Of a stretch of DNA of 15,589 bases, positions 1 through 7,429 are shown one piece after another. The notes beneath the pieces were generated by a model, which saw only the letters and a list, made by a program, of their open reading frames with translations, searched no databases and was not told the DNA's origin. Both the position numbers and the translations under genes were made by a program. Numbering within the stretch: the first letter of the stretch is position 1; each line of letters starts with the position of its first letter. Origin of the DNA: JBBIKU01 sp037445245. GTDB lineage: Bacteria; Chloroflexota; Anaerolineae; Anaerolineales; Anaerolineaceae. Location of the stretch: assembly GCA_037445245.1 (NCBI GenBank), contig JBBIKU010000043.1, positions 1 through 15,589 of the forward strand. Direction: 5' to 3'.

Positions 1-589
1 GCGCGCGCGTCGCTTCTTCGTGGAGCCTGCGCTCGTCGCGGCGCCGCTGCTCTTGATGGGATTGTGGCTGATGGGGCGCAGGAAGCCGTTGCAGCTTTAT
101 GGCATTGCCCATGCCATCGACCGTCTGCTAACCGCGCTGCAACTGTTCGATTGGGAGAGTTGGCCCAATTTCTATTCGATCCATTTTCACCGCATCCCGG
201 AAATTCCGATGAGCACGGTGATCGCTACACCGGATTTGCGCGTCTATGGCTCTCCGGTACGGCATTTGATCCCGACAATGGGCTTACGGTTTGAATTGCT
301 GCCATCCCAGCGGGTGCTAAGCTATTCCTGTGACACCGAACCCTGCCCGGAGGTGGTGGAGCTGGCGCAGGATTGCGATGCATTGATCCACGAATCGGCT
401 GGGGAATCGAAAGGGCACACTTCCCCCGCACAGGCGGGAGTGGTCGCCCGGCAGGCGGGCGCCAAAACGCTCTACCTCATCCATTATCCGACTCAAGCCG
501 ACCCGCAGAAAATGATCGAAGACGCCCGGCGGGAGTTTGCCGGGCGGGTGTTCGTGGCTCAGGATGGGATGTCGGTCGATCTGGGTTGA
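1..589 (+). CDS. Metallo-beta-lactamase-fold hydrolase, RNase Z-like (5'-truncated)
   Basis: The reading frame is open from the window edge (codon phase starts at base 2) to TGA at 587-589, so the N-terminus lies outside the window. The first internal start candidate, GTG at 20, is probably not the true start. Visible family features are a PLLLMGLWLMGRRKPL segment, then a SYSCDTEPC stretch whose Asp is the usual bridging metal ligand, HESAGESKGHTSPAQAG, and a C-terminal LIHYP with the last metal-binding His. This arrangement is that of RNase Z-like MBL-fold enzymes, which bind two metal ions and hydrolyse phosphodiesters or other esters. The substrate cannot be told from sequence. The HxHxDH motif that should sit just before PLLLM is not encoded in the 45 bases present, which is odd (see findings). 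The gene converges with the HNH gene across a 4-base gap. The family is clear, the exact function is not. Confidence 0.8.
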   Translation, partial: RARRFFVEPALVAAPLLLMGLWLMGRRKPLQLYGIAHAIDRLLTALQLFDWESWPNFYSIHFHRIPEIPMSTVIATPDLRVYGSPVRHLIPTMGLRFELLPSQRVLSYSCDTEPCPEVVELAQDCDALIHESAGESKGHTSPAQAGVVARQAGAKTLYLIHYPTQADPQKMIEDARREFAGRVFVAQDGMSVDLG

Positions 590-593
590 GGGC

Positions 594-1097
594 TCACCAG
601 CCGGTTAGAAACGGCTCCCAATCCTGATACTCATTCAGGTGTCGCCCAAAAATATAGAACGCTGAACTGGGGGGCTCTTTGGGTTGTTTGAGCAACTGCA
701 TCTTCGCCTCTTTGAGTGTGCGCCCGCCCTTGCGGTGATTGCATGCCGAGCAGGCTGCCACTACATTCGACCAGGTTTGCACTCCTCCCAGATGGCGCGG
801 TAGCACGTGATCGATCGTCAGATCGGTGGTGTGTTTGCCGCAATACGAGCAGGTGAAGTTATCCCGCCGTAGAATTTCGCGGCGGGTGAATGTGACGTGA
901 GGACGGGGGCGATGGATCATCCTTTGCAAGCGGATGACCGATGGTCGCGGGAAGGCGTTGGTGGTGGTCTTGATCGTGCCCCGCCCGTCAACGACAAGGT
1001 CGGCTTTCTCGGTCAGGATCAGCCCAATTGCCCGCCTGAGATTGCACACATTGATCGGCTCATAATTGGCGTTGAGCACCAGTACCGCTTCCATCAT
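594..1097 (-). CDS. HNH endonuclease family protein (McrA-like)
   Basis: A 167-residue protein. An N-terminal half beginning MMEAVLVLNANYEPINV is typical of small stand-alone HNH proteins common in bacterial chromosomes. The C-terminal HNH nuclease has zinc-binding CxxC pairs at residues 83-86 and 116-119, the catalytic region IDH at 95-97, Asn111 and the NHRKGGRT segment at 120-127. Such folds cut DNA with a beta-beta-alpha-metal active site. The cellular role of this subfamily is largely unknown, and it is not obviously a restriction or homing enzyme here because no partner methylase or intron is present. The frame stays open upstream to 1319, but I start at 1097: GGAG lies 5 bases before the ATG and a good promoter ends just upstream, so the extension would precede the transcript. 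ATG at 1094 is an alternative one codon later. Confidence 0.85.
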   Translation of the reverse strand: MMEAVLVLNANYEPINVCNLRRAIGLILTEKADLVVDGRGTIKTTTNAFPRPSVIRLQRMIHRPRPHVTFTRREILRRDNFTCSYCGKHTTDLTIDHVLPRHLGGVQTWSNVVAACSACNHRKGGRTLKEAKMQLLKQPKEPPSSAFYIFGRHLNEYQDWEPFLTGW

Positions 1098-1116
1098 TGC
1101 CGCTCCATTGGGTTGA

Positions 1117-1144
1117 ATTATAGCACGAGTCCCTCCGTTGCCAA
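1117..1144 (-). promoter_or_regulatory. Sigma-70-type promoter of the HNH gene
   Basis: On the minus strand, TTGGCA (1144-1139) is followed after 16 bases by a perfect TATAAT (1122-1117). Transcription would start near 1110, leaving a leader of about 13 bases that just contains the GGAG ribosome-binding site. This fit decides the start codon of the HNH gene. Confidence 0.65.
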
Positions 1145-1267
1145 TTATCAATGCGTTAAAAGCGGTTAAATTTTTCTTGCAGTTTCGACGACGCACGCTA
1201 TGCGAGGAGATGGAGTAAAATTGTGTCCGCCGCGGTGACAGTACAACATTGAATTGAAAGGTTAACC

Positions 1268-2506
1268 TTGGAGAATAAAAAATCCTTCTGGCAGGCAACT
1301 GCCGCCCTCGTGCTGGCACTGTTGGTGATTCTGGCGCTGGAACGTCTCACCAACCGCTTAGACCAGGTGGAGGGGCACGCCTGGGATTTCGTGTATTACA
1401 TTGATATGGCTGAGAACGGCATTCTGGGTAACGATCAACTGGGTTCGCCTTATGCCTACCGTTTTTTGACGCCGCTGTTCGCCCGTGTTCTCAATCAGAT
1501 CTTCGACCGGCCGACCCTGTTCGGTTTTCGGGTGGCTGCATACCTCGGTCTGTGGGGCACGCTGTTTGGTTTGTATCTGATTGCCCGCCATCTCAAGGCC
1601 CGCTTCTGGACGGCAGTGGTGGCAATGTTCGTGCCGGCGACTGCTCTGTTCAATTTCAAGTTCATCCTCTTCGATTATTATCGCCCCGATCAATTTGCTT
1701 ACTTGCTGCTGGTGTTTGCCCTGCTGGCACTACTGAAGGGCAGGCTGGTTTGGTGTATTCTGCTCTCGCTGATCGGATTGCAAACCCGCGAATTTTCGAT
1801 CATCCCCCCTCTGATCGTTCTGTACGAGACGTTTCAGGCGTGGCGCAACGATTGCACCAACCTGCGCCTGGTGGCGCGAGCTGGCGGGGTTATGTTGGCG
1901 GTGGGGATGGCGTTTGCGTTGCCGCGCGCCCTGATACCAGTCACATTCACTCAGCAAATCCTGGATCCCTTCAACGACCCCAATTTTTTGCGGGTTCTCC
2001 TGGGGATGCCCTTCGATCTCAGGCGCGATTTCAATTTCCTTTACAATCTTCTGGCATATTTTCTGCCGCTGTTGATCATCGCTACCCCTCAGCGGTTGAA
2101 AACCGCCTGGCAGACGCTCGGGCGCCTGCGCGCCTGGATTGTGATCTACATGGTGGTGGTGTTGGTCGCTATGACCTACGGCGGCACCGATATGATGCGG
2201 TACGCGACCTATTTCTTTATTCCCCAATTCTTGGTGCTGGTGTTCATGTTCAAACGAGACGTCCATATCTATGAAGTGCTGTACATGTTTGGAGCGTTGA
2301 TCCTCTTCAACCGCTTGATGTATCTGATGCCGATCTGGGATTTTTCTCTCTACCGTGATCTATACGCCGGGTATGGTGATGTGATCAACATCAAGTCTTA
2401 TCTGCGGCTGGGGGAGGTGTTTGCCTTTTTGGCACTGGGACAGGTGGTGCGGAGCGTCATCCATGAGCGGGAGGAATGGCAGGGGATGACACTGGCGAAG
2501 TTGTAA
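1268..2506 (+). CDS. Polytopic inner-membrane protein, GT-C-like, unclassified
   Basis: A 412-residue protein with about nine or ten hydrophobic helices spread over its length, beginning with a helix at roughly residues 8-25. I do not recognise a named family. After the first helix comes an acidic loop (WDFVYYIDMAENG, 39-51) with Asp40 and Asp46, then PYAYRFLTPLFAR (61-73). Further in are a TREF motif (173-176) and GGTDMMRY (305-312). A periplasmic loop with Asp after the first helix, followed by a YRxLxP motif, resembles GT-C-fold glycosyltransferases that use polyprenyl-linked sugars, but this is inference from layout only. The start is TTG at 1268 with GAAAGG six bases upstream. The next ATG (1408) would remove the first helix and the acidic loop. 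The upstream 170 bases hold the divergent HNH promoter but no convincing promoter for this gene. tyrS follows after 119 bases. Confidence 0.6.
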   Translation: MENKKSFWQATAALVLALLVILALERLTNRLDQVEGHAWDFVYYIDMAENGILGNDQLGSPYAYRFLTPLFARVLNQIFDRPTLFGFRVAAYLGLWGTLFGLYLIARHLKARFWTAVVAMFVPATALFNFKFILFDYYRPDQFAYLLLVFALLALLKGRLVWCILLSLIGLQTREFSIIPPLIVLYETFQAWRNDCTNLRLVARAGGVMLAVGMAFALPRALIPVTFTQQILDPFNDPNFLRVLLGMPFDLRRDFNFLYNLLAYFLPLLIIATPQRLKTAWQTLGRLRAWIVIYMVVVLVAMTYGGTDMMRYATYFFIPQFLVLVFMFKRDVHIYEVLYMFGALILFNRLMYLMPIWDFSLYRDLYAGYGDVINIKSYLRLGEVFAFLALGQVVRSVIHEREEWQGMTLAKL

Positions 2507-2551
2507 GATCTGTTTTCGGCGAGCGTTTTCGATCAGAAATTTGGGAACGGT

Positions 2552-2557
2552 TATAAT
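2552..2557 (+). promoter_or_regulatory. Probable -10 element of the tyrS promoter
   Basis: A perfect TATAAT sits 68 bases before the tyrS ATG, in the gap after the membrane-protein gene. No good -35 box is found at 16-19 bases upstream. Transcription from it would begin near 2564, giving a leader of about 60 bases that contains a hairpin. Confidence 0.45.
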
Positions 2558-2570
2558 AGCGGAATGAATA

Positions 2571-2602
2571 TGCCGCATTGTGGAATATTTTTAGATGCGG
2601 CG
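2571..2602 (+). other. tyrS: Hairpin in the tyrS leader
   Basis: GCCGCAT (2572-2578) and ATGCGGC (2595-2601) are perfect inverted repeats. With G-U pairs on each side the stem is nine pairs around a 14-base loop. It lies between the predicted transcript start and the Shine-Dalgarno sequence at 2614. No run of T follows, so it is not a standard terminator, and no T-box sequence is present. Confidence 0.45.
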
Positions 2603-2613
2603 GGGAAATTGCC

Positions 2614-2618
2614 GGAGG
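2614..2618 (+). promoter_or_regulatory. tyrS: Shine-Dalgarno sequence that sets the tyrS start
   Basis: GGAGG stands seven bases before ATG 2626. The frame is open upstream to 2578, but that extension would begin with a residue string unlike tyrosyl-tRNA synthetases and would contain the leader hairpin. Confidence 0.8.
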
Positions 2619-2625
2619 ATACGCC

Positions 2626-3843
2626 ATGAACATCGAGGAACAGGTCAGGTACTTAATGCAGGGAACCGAATACGGCGACGAAGCCTTGAAGAACGCCATG
2701 GAAAAAGAACTGCGAGAGCGTTTGATCGAAGCGGAGAAAGAAAAACGCCTGTTGCGCGTCTATTGCGGTTACGACCCGCGCAAGGCTGACCTGCACCTGG
2801 GGCATATGGTAACGATGCGCAAACTACGTCAGTTTCAGGAATTGGGACACGAAGTTACCTTTTTGATCGGGAATTACACCTCGCTGATTGGGGATCCCTC
2901 CGATAAAGACGTGCTGCGCCCTCGCCTAACGCCTGAAGAAGTGGAAGCCAACGCTCGCACCTACGCTGAACAGGCTTTCCGCATCCTCGACCCCGAGAAA
3001 ACGCTCATCCGTTACAACGCCGAATGGCTTTCCAAGCTCACCCTTGCCGATCTGATCCGGCTGGCTTCTAATTTCACCATTCAGCAATTTCTGGCGCGCG
3101 AAAATTTCAAACTGCGCTTTGAGAACAACGACGCTATCTACCTGCATGAAACTTTCTATGCCCTGATGCAGGGGTATGATGCCTATGCCATGCGCAGCGA
3201 CGTTCAGGTGGGCGGCAGCGATCAGTTATTCAACATCGTGACCGCCGCCCGCAAGCTGATGACGTTCATGGGCGTAAAACCTAACATCGGCATCATTTTG
3301 GGCATTCTGCCGGGCACGGATGGGGTCGTCAAGATGAGTAAGTCGCTGGGCAACCACATTCCAATCAACACCAACGCCGAGGATATGTATGGCAAGGTGA
3401 TGAGCATTCCCGATGCCGCCATGCCGACCTACTTCCGGCTGGTCACCCGTTGGACGCCTGCCGAGATCCAAAAAATTGAAGCTGCGCTCTCCTCAGGCGA
3501 ATTGCAAGCGCGCGATGCCAAAATGAAGCTGGCATTCGAAATTACCGCCTCATTTTATAGCGAAACTGAGGCGCAAAACGCACAGGATGTCTTCATCTGC
3601 CTCTTTCAGGAGCGCGCTTTGCCAACCGAGATACCCGAGTACCGACTGGTGCAGGGAGAGACGGTGCTGGACGTTTTGGTGAACGCCGGGCTGGCAAAAA
3701 GCAAGAGTGAAGGTCGCCGTTTGGTGAACCAAAAAGGGGTCCGCCTGGATGGCAGCGTGCTGGGTGACGCCCTGGCATTATTCCCCGGCGAGGGGGTCTT
3801 ACAGGTGGGCAAGCGGCATTTTGTGCGCGTGCTCAAGCGTTAA
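2626..3843 (+). CDS. tyrS: Tyrosyl-tRNA synthetase
   Basis: A 405-residue class I aminoacyl-tRNA synthetase that charges tRNA-Tyr with tyrosine in the cytoplasm. The class I signatures are present: HLGH (57-60, the HIGH motif) and KMSKS (236-240). QVGGSDQLFN before KMSKS is the family's amino-acid and ribose-binding stretch. An S4 RNA-binding domain lies at the C-terminus (about 343-405, LVQGETVLDVLVNAGLAKSKSEGR and onward). The KMSKS form, with a long helix before the Rossmann fold, places it with the TyrZ-like type rather than the E. coli TyrS type, whose motif is KFGKT. Length is normal. The start is set by GGAGG at 2614. The gene ends tail-to-tail with the SEDS-PBP fusion. Their stop codons share the four bases 3840-3843. 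Confidence 0.96.
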   Translation: MNIEEQVRYLMQGTEYGDEALKNAMEKELRERLIEAEKEKRLLRVYCGYDPRKADLHLGHMVTMRKLRQFQELGHEVTFLIGNYTSLIGDPSDKDVLRPRLTPEEVEANARTYAEQAFRILDPEKTLIRYNAEWLSKLTLADLIRLASNFTIQQFLARENFKLRFENNDAIYLHETFYALMQGYDAYAMRSDVQVGGSDQLFNIVTAARKLMTFMGVKPNIGIILGILPGTDGVVKMSKSLGNHIPINTNAEDMYGKVMSIPDAAMPTYFRLVTRWTPAEIQKIEAALSSGELQARDAKMKLAFEITASFYSETEAQNAQDVFICLFQERALPTEIPEYRLVQGETVLDVLVNAGLAKSKSEGRRLVNQKGVRLDGSVLGDALALFPGEGVLQVGKRHFVRVLKR

Positions 3844-6461
3844 GGCTCGATTGTCGCTCGCAGCAGGTTAAGCCCGATTTGCTGCGCCAGGACGGGGGCG
3901 TCCGCCTCAAGGACAAGCGCCAGCGCTAGCGGGGTGCCCTGCCAATCGGGAAGATTGCCCGCCAGATACCAGGTGATATTGCCGGCGGGAGTTCTGGCGG
4001 TGGCAACCGCATCCCACAGCGGCAGGTTGGAGGTTGTCATCATTCGGGTGAGGTTGTTGGCGACGGCTGCGGGGAAAACGGGCGTCGACGGATCGTTTGG
4101 CAGGATGACCCAGCCCTGATGGGGCGTGTTGACGGCGGCGGCAAGCAGAGGCGAGGGGCGGTTGCCGTCGTTCGTCAGCGCTGCAACAGCTAGACTCATT
4201 TGCAGGGGAGAGACGACCACCTCCGCCTGACCCAGGGCAGCCACTTCCGTGTTTTCAAGGATTTGATAGGGTGTGGCAGGAGCAACCGGTAGGAGAACCT
4301 GCGGTGCGCTGAAGAATCCAAGACGTTGTACCAGGTCTGAGAGCTGGCGTGGGCTAAATTGTTGCACCAGGGTCACCGCCGGCGCCGGGCAGCCGGCTGC
4401 GAGCACGTCCGCCCACGCTTTCACCTCCTGCGGCGATCGAGCGCAGTTCCATATTCCACCATTGAAGGGGTAGTTGAGATTTACCGGCAGGGGCGGCGTC
4501 ACGCCAGCAGCGTTGGCTTCCGCCAGCATGAATATGCCCATGGTTGCGCCGAGAGGGTAACGCCCCTGCGCGGCGCGATTGACGAGGGGGGCGCTTTCAT
4601 CGACGATCCATTCGCTCCACAATTCGTCCATCCGGTTCGGGTCGAAGTTGGGATGGCTGGACATGACGAGTACTTCCCCGCTGGCGGCGTTGAGCAGCAC
4701 CAGTGCGCCGGTGTTGCCTGCCATCAGGGCGTCGGCGCGGGCTTGCAGATCGAGATCGAGACTGAGACGGACATCCAAGCCGGGCGGGCGTTGGGCATAG
4801 AGCAGGTGGTGCATCCAGACGTTGAGGGTGGTATTCCCTTGAATGCCGCGCAGGTAGGGATCGAGGGCAGCTTCGAGGGAAGCCTGTCCGTAAACGGGAT
4901 GCGTGTAGCCAACGACGGGTCCCAGCTCCGGATGCAAAAGACGACGGCGGAACTCTCCGCGCTCTCCGACGGTTTCAGCGATAGCTTCATTCCGACGATC
5001 CAGCAAGCTGCCACGCGGTACAAAGCGATCGGTGATTGCCCAGCGGGGATTGTCGGGGCGTGATAGCAATGCCGGCGAGCGGATAACTGCCCACCAGCCG
5101 CCGAGCAAGGCGGTCAGCACCAGACCTGCCAGCAGCGCCGCGGTGACCGCCAGGAATGGGATTGGATTGGGAAGCGCCGCCGGGTCTTTTTCGCTGTTAT
5201 TGGTAATCAGCAGTAAAAGCGCCAGGGTGATGAACCCGGTTAGGAGGGAGGAACCGCCATAAGAGACAAAGGGCAGGGTGACCCCGGTTAGTGGTAGAAG
5301 GCGTAAATTTCCGCCGATGATGAAGATGCTCTGGGTGAGAAGGTAGACGCTCAGACCTGCCGCCAGAAAGCGCTGATAGCGGTTGGATGCCCGTAAGGCG
5401 GTCAGGATGCCGCGCCCGCCCATCAGGGCGATCAGCAAGACAATGCCGATGACACCCACCAACCCGGTCTCTTCGGCGATGGAAGCAAAAATAAAATCAG
5501 AATGTGCTACCGGGACGACTGCGGGGTTGCCCATGCCGATTCCGCTACCGCTGATGCCGCCGGCAGCGACGGTGATCAGCGATTGTACGATCTGATAAGA
5601 ACTGCCGAGTGGATCGAGCCAGGGGTTGATCCACGCAGTAATGCGAATGCGGATCACCTCGAATAAAAGATAGCCGATCACGCCGGCTGCCAGGATGGCA
5701 CCACCGCCGATACCTAAAATGCGCCGCCTGCCAGAGGCGAGGTAAACGATGAGGGAGTAGATCAACAAAAACAGACTGGCGGTGCCCAGATCGCGTTGGG
5801 CGACGAGGATGACCAACGCGGCTCCACTCAAAACCAGGGTTGGGGTGAGAATTTCCAGCAACTTGAAGCGCACCGGCAGGTTATCAGCCAGATAGGCAGC
5901 CAGATAGACGATCAACAACAATTTGAGCGGTTCGGAGGGCTGCAAATACACCCCGCAGCAACCCAGCCACAGGCGCGGTCCGCTGCCAGCGGGGTAGGTT
6001 CCGAAGAAGAAGGTCAGCGCGGTCAACACCAAACCGCTGGTTAGCCAGATATATTTGTAGCGCCGCAACAGCGTCAGCAAGGTGGGGGCGCCCAAGGCTG
6101 CCCGGAATACCAGCAGGCAGACCGCCAGCCAGATGGTTTGCCGTAAACCAAACAGCAGACTGAGACGCCAGATGGTCAGCAATCCCCACCCGCTGAGCAG
6201 GGCTGCCAGCGGCAGCAGGTAAGGATCGCGCTCCGGCAGGTGTTGCAGAACCTGACGGTGAATGTAGGCAAAACCCGCCAGCCAGACGGCGAATCCCAAC
6301 CAGTGTTCCCAACGATAGGCGACGTTCCAGGAATGATAGCGCACTGCCGCTGAGAGGCTCAGGATGAGCGCAAAGAGGAACAGAAACAAAGCCGCCAGGG
6401 TCATCAGGCGACTTTGGATGCGGTCGCGGGGCGCTGCCGAAGCCGGAAAAAGTGCGTTCAC
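3840..6461 (-). CDS. RodA/FtsW (SEDS) glycosyltransferase fused to a catalytically degenerate PbpA-like domain
   Basis: An 873-residue fusion. Residues about 20-420 are a SEDS peptidoglycan polymerase with the family motifs QPSEPLK (174-180), AHSDFIF (319-325, Asp322 being the expected catalytic Asp) and LPFVSYGGSS (396-405). It would polymerise lipid II outside the membrane. A linker helix (about 433-462) leads to a class B PBP region resembling mycobacterial PbpA: RGSLLDR (483-489), GYTHPVYG (518-525), a SLDLDLQARA strand-helix (567-576), GALVLLNAASGEVLVM (585-600) and GQAEVVVSPLQMSLA (744-758). All three transpeptidase motifs are missing. The position of SxxK reads ATMG (639-642), SxN reads GCP (690-692), and no KTG precedes the WYLAG strand (831-835). 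The GTG start overlaps the mtnP stop as GTGA, with no Shine-Dalgarno, so translation is probably coupled. Whether it acts in elongation or division is not decidable. Confidence 0.9.
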   Translation of the reverse strand: MNALFPASAAPRDRIQSRLMTLAALFLFLFALILSLSAAVRYHSWNVAYRWEHWLGFAVWLAGFAYIHRQVLQHLPERDPYLLPLAALLSGWGLLTIWRLSLLFGLRQTIWLAVCLLVFRAALGAPTLLTLLRRYKYIWLTSGLVLTALTFFFGTYPAGSGPRLWLGCCGVYLQPSEPLKLLLIVYLAAYLADNLPVRFKLLEILTPTLVLSGAALVILVAQRDLGTASLFLLIYSLIVYLASGRRRILGIGGGAILAAGVIGYLLFEVIRIRITAWINPWLDPLGSSYQIVQSLITVAAGGISGSGIGMGNPAVVPVAHSDFIFASIAEETGLVGVIGIVLLIALMGGRGILTALRASNRYQRFLAAGLSVYLLTQSIFIIGGNLRLLPLTGVTLPFVSYGGSSLLTGFITLALLLLITNNSEKDPAALPNPIPFLAVTAALLAGLVLTALLGGWWAVIRSPALLSRPDNPRWAITDRFVPRGSLLDRRNEAIAETVGERGEFRRRLLHPELGPVVGYTHPVYGQASLEAALDPYLRGIQGNTTLNVWMHHLLYAQRPPGLDVRLSLDLDLQARADALMAGNTGALVLLNAASGEVLVMSSHPNFDPNRMDELWSEWIVDESAPLVNRAAQGRYPLGATMGIFMLAEANAAGVTPPLPVNLNYPFNGGIWNCARSPQEVKAWADVLAAGCPAPAVTLVQQFSPRQLSDLVQRLGFFSAPQVLLPVAPATPYQILENTEVAALGQAEVVVSPLQMSLAVAALTNDGNRPSPLLAAAVNTPHQGWVILPNDPSTPVFPAAVANNLTRMMTTSNLPLWDAVATARTPAGNITWYLAGNLPDWQGTPLALALVLEADAPVLAQQIGLNLLRATIEP

Positions 6462-7324
6462 TGCGGCAGGTATTTATCGACCAGCAGACTTAAGCGGCGG
6501 CGGGCCTCTGGGGGGATACATTCGGGAGCGGTGGCGATGGCTTTTTCCAGCGCTCGATGACATTCGCAGGGTGTGTCTTGCAGCGTTTCGACCAGCCTGA
6601 CCAACGCCTGCTGGATACGCTCGGTGTTCTCATGCAGGGTGCGGATGATCATCTCAACGCTGACCGCCTCTTCGGTGCTGTGCCAGACATCATAATCGGT
6701 CACGTGTGCCACCGGAGCGTAACAAAGCTCCGCCTCGCGGGCTAAAAAGGCTTCCGGGCTGGTGGTCATCCCGATGATCGAGATGCCCCAGGCGCGGTAG
6801 AGATTCGATTCTGCGCAGGTTGAGAAACGTGGACCTTCGATGGTGATGAAGATACCACCCTTGTGCACTTGATAACCATTGCCCTCTACGGCTTTGAACG
6901 CCGATTCTCGCAGTTGGGCGCAAAATGGATTGGCAACGCCGATGTGTGCCACCAACCCCTCGCCGAAGAAGGAGCGGACGCGGTTGCGGGTGAAATCGAA
7001 CAACTGGTTGGGGATGATGATGCTGCCAGGGGCGTAATCCTCGCGCAGTGAGCCGCAGGCGCTGATTGCCAGGACGCGCTTGACCCCCAAGGCTTTGAGG
7101 GCGTAAATATTGGCGCGGTAGTTGATCTCTCCGGGTGTGATGTAATGCCCGACACCGTGCCGCGCTAGAAAGGCGACTTTCTTACCCGCCAGCGTACCCA
7201 ATACAATGGGCGAACTGGGTTTGCCAAAGGGCGTGTCCACCTCGATGGACTGGGCGTCTTTCAACGCCGGGAACTGGTATAAACCGGTTCCCCCGATTAC
7301 CGCAAGGATGGGCGTTTTGTTCAT
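6458..7324 (-). CDS. mtnP: S-methyl-5'-thioadenosine phosphorylase
   Basis: A 288-residue nucleoside phosphorylase that cleaves methylthioadenosine with phosphate to adenine and methylthioribose-1-phosphate, part of methionine salvage and polyamine by-product recycling. Visible family motifs are IGGTGLY at the N-terminus (phosphate loop, 10-16), FLARHGVGH (52-60), SACGSLRE (88-95), TIEGPRFSTCAES (161-173), GMTTSPEAFLAREAELCYA (185-203) and VTDYDVWH (208-215). Two Asp in TDYD (210, 212) indicate recognition of a 6-amino purine, so adenine rather than hypoxanthine or guanine. Length is usual. ATG 7324 has GGAG six bases upstream. Its TGA overlaps the GTG start of the SEDS-PBP gene by four bases. 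A metabolic enzyme between FHA genes and a cell-wall polymerase is unexpected. The extended -10 box upstream suggests partial independence from the FHA genes. Confidence 0.92.
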   Translation of the reverse strand: MNKTPILAVIGGTGLYQFPALKDAQSIEVDTPFGKPSSPIVLGTLAGKKVAFLARHGVGHYITPGEINYRANIYALKALGVKRVLAISACGSLREDYAPGSIIIPNQLFDFTRNRVRSFFGEGLVAHIGVANPFCAQLRESAFKAVEGNGYQVHKGGIFITIEGPRFSTCAESNLYRAWGISIIGMTTSPEAFLAREAELCYAPVAHVTDYDVWHSTEEAVSVEMIIRTLHENTERIQQALVRLVETLQDTPCECHRALEKAIATAPECIPPEARRRLSLLVDKYLPQ

Positions 7325-7375
7325 TTCGATCTCCGTTTCTGGTCACAATCGATTGCGCGCTGAACGCTGCTGCCA

Positions 7376-7384
7376 ATCATAGCA
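7376..7384 (-). promoter_or_regulatory. Possible extended -10 promoter of mtnP
   Basis: In the 105-base gap before mtnP the minus strand reads TGC followed by TATGAT (7384-7376), an extended -10 pattern. No -35 match is evident. Transcription would begin about 45 bases before the mtnP ATG. Confidence 0.35.
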
Positions 7385-7429
7385 TAAACCCATCATCGCA
7401 CTGTGGGATGATTTTTGATTAGACCTCGA

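Noticed and set aside
1098..1319. A possible 74-residue N-terminal extension of the HNH protein.
   Set aside because: A TTGGCA-16-TATAAT promoter and GGAG place transcription and translation start near 1110 and 1097. The extension is not protein-like for the family.
1552..2274. A 240-codon open frame in another phase of the membrane-protein gene.
   Set aside because: Its composition is atypical, it has no ribosome-binding site, and the overlapping frame encodes clear membrane helices.
2564..2625. T-box riboswitch controlling tyrS.
   Set aside because: The leader is too short and lacks a T-box consensus, a specifier stem and a terminator.
4536..4547. Frameshift or sequencing error as the cause of the missing SxxK motif.
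   Set aside because: The frame is unbroken and scaffold motifs before and after it remain in the same frame. Three separate motifs are lost, which single errors do not explain.
4359..5063. A 234-codon open frame on the plus strand within the SEDS-PBP gene.
   Set aside because: It is antisense to a strongly supported gene, has no family resemblance and reflects codon bias of GC-rich DNA.
7393..7415. ATCATC/GATGAT inverted repeat followed by T residues, looking like a terminator.
   Set aside because: The T-run follows only on the plus strand, where no gene ends. The neighbouring FHA gene is on the minus strand.
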